Assembly (NCBI GenBank): GCA_021106995.1
Contig: JAIOTG010000008.1
Span: 1 to 7,449, forward strand
Source of the DNA: a bacterium
GTDB taxonomy: Bacteria > Patescibacteriota > Patescibacteriia > Patescibacteriales > JAGXOH01
Direction: 5' to 3'
Length of the DNA stretch: 7,449 nt
Below the pieces are notes generated by a model, which did no database searches, was not told the DNA's origin, and saw only the letters and a list, made by a program, of their open reading frames with translations. Shown here in pieces: positions 5,967-7,449 of this stretch. Positions within the stretch are counted from its first letter, which is position 1, and the number at the start of each line of letters is the position of its first letter. A program made the position numbers and the translations under genes.

Positions 5967-6872
5967 TTAAATATTATTAAAAGCGTTTTTGTAATCCCTT
6001 TTATGGTTTTTGACATTATTAATGTCGCTGGTTGTTCTTATTATATTATTGGTTTTTGGATCGGTTTTTTTAAACGCTTCTTCTTCATCAATATGATGCA
6101 CGGCTGTACCGAAGTCAATAATATAGCATAATCCATTATTTTTGTCAACCATTATATTGCCTTTATGTAAATCTCTATGAAAAATATTTTTTTTGTTTAA
6201 TTCAATTATAAAATTTTCTAAAGAATTAAAAAATTTTTCAGCATCAAAATTTTTAGGGAATTTTTTTGAGTCCTTCATGGCTTCTTCTAGTGTCACTGCG
6301 TCAAGAGTTTCCATGGCTATAAAATGTATTTTAGGGGTGGCCTGATAGTAATACGGTTGAGGTATTCTTACTCCTTCCACATTTACCTCCTGTATTACTT
6401 TTTCCATAAATCCAATTTCTTCTTTTATATTATTCTCAGACTTGTATATATTTATGGATTCATTGTTGTTTTTTATCATTTTAAAACAAAAAGGAGATCC
6501 CTCCCAGCCTGGGAATACTTCAGCGACCCTTCCTTCGCCCAGAGAGGGAAGTTGACCTGCTTCTATTTTTTGTTTTAAAGATTCTATTTGTTTTTTGATT
6601 TGATCAAATTCTTTTTCAGTGCAATTATTAAATACTAGATCATTATCTATTTGTGGCAGTTTTTCAGAAGATTTTTTGCGTCTGTGTTCTAAGGCAGACT
6701 TTATTTTTAATAGTAATTGTTCTATTTCTTGGTCTGTTTCTAAATTTTCATATTGGTCTATATAGTCTTGGTTGAGTTCGTAGGGTAATATTTTTCCTGC
6801 CTCGTCTAATAGGCGCTCTATTTGCTCTTCCGGGTTGTATTTAAAATTGTTTGATAATTCAGGGGATTTCAT
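5967..6872 (-). CDS. Protein-kinase-fold protein with reduced C-lobe
   Basis: The 301-residue product has the core of a protein-kinase-like fold. The N-terminal 105 residues are charged and probably helical (for example EIEQLLLKIKSALEHRRKK, 49-67), with no recognised domain. Then come a glycine loop LGEGRVAEVF (111-120), the ATP-anchoring Lys in FCFKMIK (K131), candidate helix-C glutamates around 151-157, a hinge-like IAMETLDAVTLEEAM (185-199), the catalytic loop HRDLHKGNIMV (232-242) with Asp234 and Asn239, and the metal-binding IIDFGTA (251-257). Only 46 residues follow DFG: no APE motif and no room for a normal C-lobe, so it resembles lipopolysaccharide-kinase or RIO-type enzymes and other minimal kinases more than Hanks-type kinases. 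The other two frames close at once or within about 16 codons after the stop region, so a simple late frameshift does not restore the lobe. The ATG has no Shine-Dalgarno sequence. It sits 57 bp after rnhB and 28 bp before the 66-residue gene. All catalytic residues are present; the substrate is unknown. Confidence 0.85.
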   Translation of the reverse strand: MKSPELSNNFKYNPEEQIERLLDEAGKILPYELNQDYIDQYENLETDQEIEQLLLKIKSALEHRRKKSSEKLPQIDNDLVFNNCTEKEFDQIKKQIESLKQKIEAGQLPSLGEGRVAEVFPGWEGSPFCFKMIKNNNESINIYKSENNIKEEIGFMEKVIQEVNVEGVRIPQPYYYQATPKIHFIAMETLDAVTLEEAMKDSKKFPKNFDAEKFFNSLENFIIELNKKNIFHRDLHKGNIMVDKNNGLCYIIDFGTAVHHIDEEEAFKKTDPKTNNIIRTTSDINNVKNHKRDYKNAFNNI

Positions 6873-6929
6873 TTGAGTAGATTATTAATTATTTTATTTT
6901 TATTTTATTTAATATTGTAAAAATTTAAA

Positions 6930-7449
6930 CTATATTTTACACGGTCCAAAACTTTTACGATGAATATCGCATATCCCGTGCTTTTTTATTTGTTCTAAAT
7001 GATATTTCGTTCCATAACCTTTATGTCTATCAAATCCATATTTAGGATATTTCTTGTGCATTTCTTCCATAATTTTATCTCGGGCAACTTTGGCTATAAT
7101 TGAGGCTGCGGCAATAGAAAATATTTTTCCATCCCCGCCTTTTATCGCTTTTTGTTCATAGCTGGAGTTGGGGATTATAAAGTTACCGTCTACAAGTATA
7201 AAATTTGGTTTTTGTTTTAGAGAACTGATTGCTTTTTTCATGGCTAGAAAGCTGGCTTGTAGAATATTTATTCGATCTATGGTTTCGTGATCACAAATTC
7301 CTATTCCGATTTCATTAAAATTATCTTTTATAAATTCTGTTAAAAATTCTCTTTTTTTAGGGGTTAATTTTTTAGAGTCTTGGACTATTTTTAGTTCTTT
7401 TATAATTTGAAAATTAGAATTACAAGACACGCAAGCCGCTACAACTGGC
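6930..7449 (-). CDS. rnhB: Ribonuclease HII, 5'-truncated by the window edge
   Basis: RNase HII cleaves RNA in RNA-DNA hybrids and removes single ribonucleotides from DNA. The frame stays open to the right edge, where the last codons read PVVAACVSC, which in the family directly follows the AGRGPLAG motif; the first two catalytic acids (Asp-Glu of DEAGRG) and the true start are therefore just outside. A GTG at 7430 is internal, not the start. Counting from that GTG, visible motifs are DSKKL (18-22), ILVDGN (78-83) with the third catalytic Asp at 81, GGDGK followed by SIAAASIIAKVARD (98-118) with the fourth catalytic Asp at 118, and the C-terminal substrate-binding region GFDRHKGYGT (132-141) and HRKSFGP (157-163). 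It ends with TAG, the only non-TAA stop seen here. Transcription probably continues into the kinase-like gene, since no terminator is visible in the 57-bp gap. Confidence 0.95.
   Translation of the reverse strand, partial: PVVAACVSCNSNFQIIKELKIVQDSKKLTPKKREFLTEFIKDNFNEIGIGICDHETIDRINILQASFLAMKKAISSLKQKPNFILVDGNFIIPNSSYEQKAIKGGDGKIFSIAAASIIAKVARDKIMEEMHKKYPKYGFDRHKGYGTKYHLEQIKKHGICDIHRKSFGPCKI

Noticed and set aside
5981..6079. 8-bp inverted repeat AAGCGTTT / AAACGCTT with an 82-nt gap.
   Set aside because: It lies within the kinase-like coding sequence, has no T-run on a useful side, and could arise by chance in A/T-rich DNA.
5895..6131. 78-residue plus-strand frame with membrane-like content.
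   Set aside because: It overlaps the kinase-like gene and the start of the 66-residue gene; the Phe/Ile content comes from antisense Lys/Asn codons.
6324..6578. 84-residue plus-strand frame rich in Tyr and Phe.
   Set aside because: It is antisense to the kinase-like gene, whose motifs confirm the minus-strand reading.
6873..6929. Possible promoter for the kinase-like gene (TTTACA at 6921-6916 with TAAAAT 19 nt later on the minus strand).
   Set aside because: The gap is almost pure A/T, where such matches occur by chance, and the spacing is too long; continued transcription from rnhB is as likely.
1..7449. CRISPR array, tRNA or rRNA genes, insertion sequence or prophage signals.
   Set aside because: No regularly spaced repeats, no cloverleaf or rRNA-like stretch and no transposase or integrase motifs were seen on either strand.

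Overview
The window is strongly AT-rich and tightly packed. It carries housekeeping genes plus one small accessory pair. Reduced proteins (a 218-residue TrmD, a 106-residue RbfA, a 655-residue IF2), A/T-biased codons, weak Shine-Dalgarno signals and DHH (nrnA-like) placed after infB-rbfA fit a small-genome bacterium. A Candidate Phyla Radiation / Patescibacteria (Parcubacteria-like) lineage is my best guess, from style only; no rRNA or other marker is present to prove it. The standard code fits: visible stops are seven TAA and one TAG, and no TGA needs to be read as an amino acid.

Layout. The left part is on the plus strand: ftsH, whose 5' end is cut by the window edge, then trmD 20 bp later. 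From 2275 onward every gene is on the minus strand. Read in the direction of transcription (right to left), the first block is rnhB (5' end cut by the right edge), a reduced protein-kinase-fold protein and a 66-residue unknown protein, ending in a clear intrinsic terminator (about 5733-5702). The second block starts from a promoter-like sequence (5687-5659) with a hairpin-bearing leader. It runs infB, rbfA (2-nt gap), a terminator-like hairpin, then a DHH/DHHA1 phosphoesterase of the NrnA type. That block meets trmD tail to tail with a 14-bp gap.

Function. infB (initiation), rbfA (30S maturation), trmD (m1G37 tRNA methylation), the NrnA-like enzyme (oligonucleotide and pAp turnover), rnhB (RNA-DNA hybrid removal) and ftsH (membrane protein quality control) are core genes. 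The part least explained by known biology is the kinase-like gene plus its small partner. The most interesting regulatory signals are the infB leader hairpin and the hairpin that covers the only Shine-Dalgarno-like sequence of the DHH gene.
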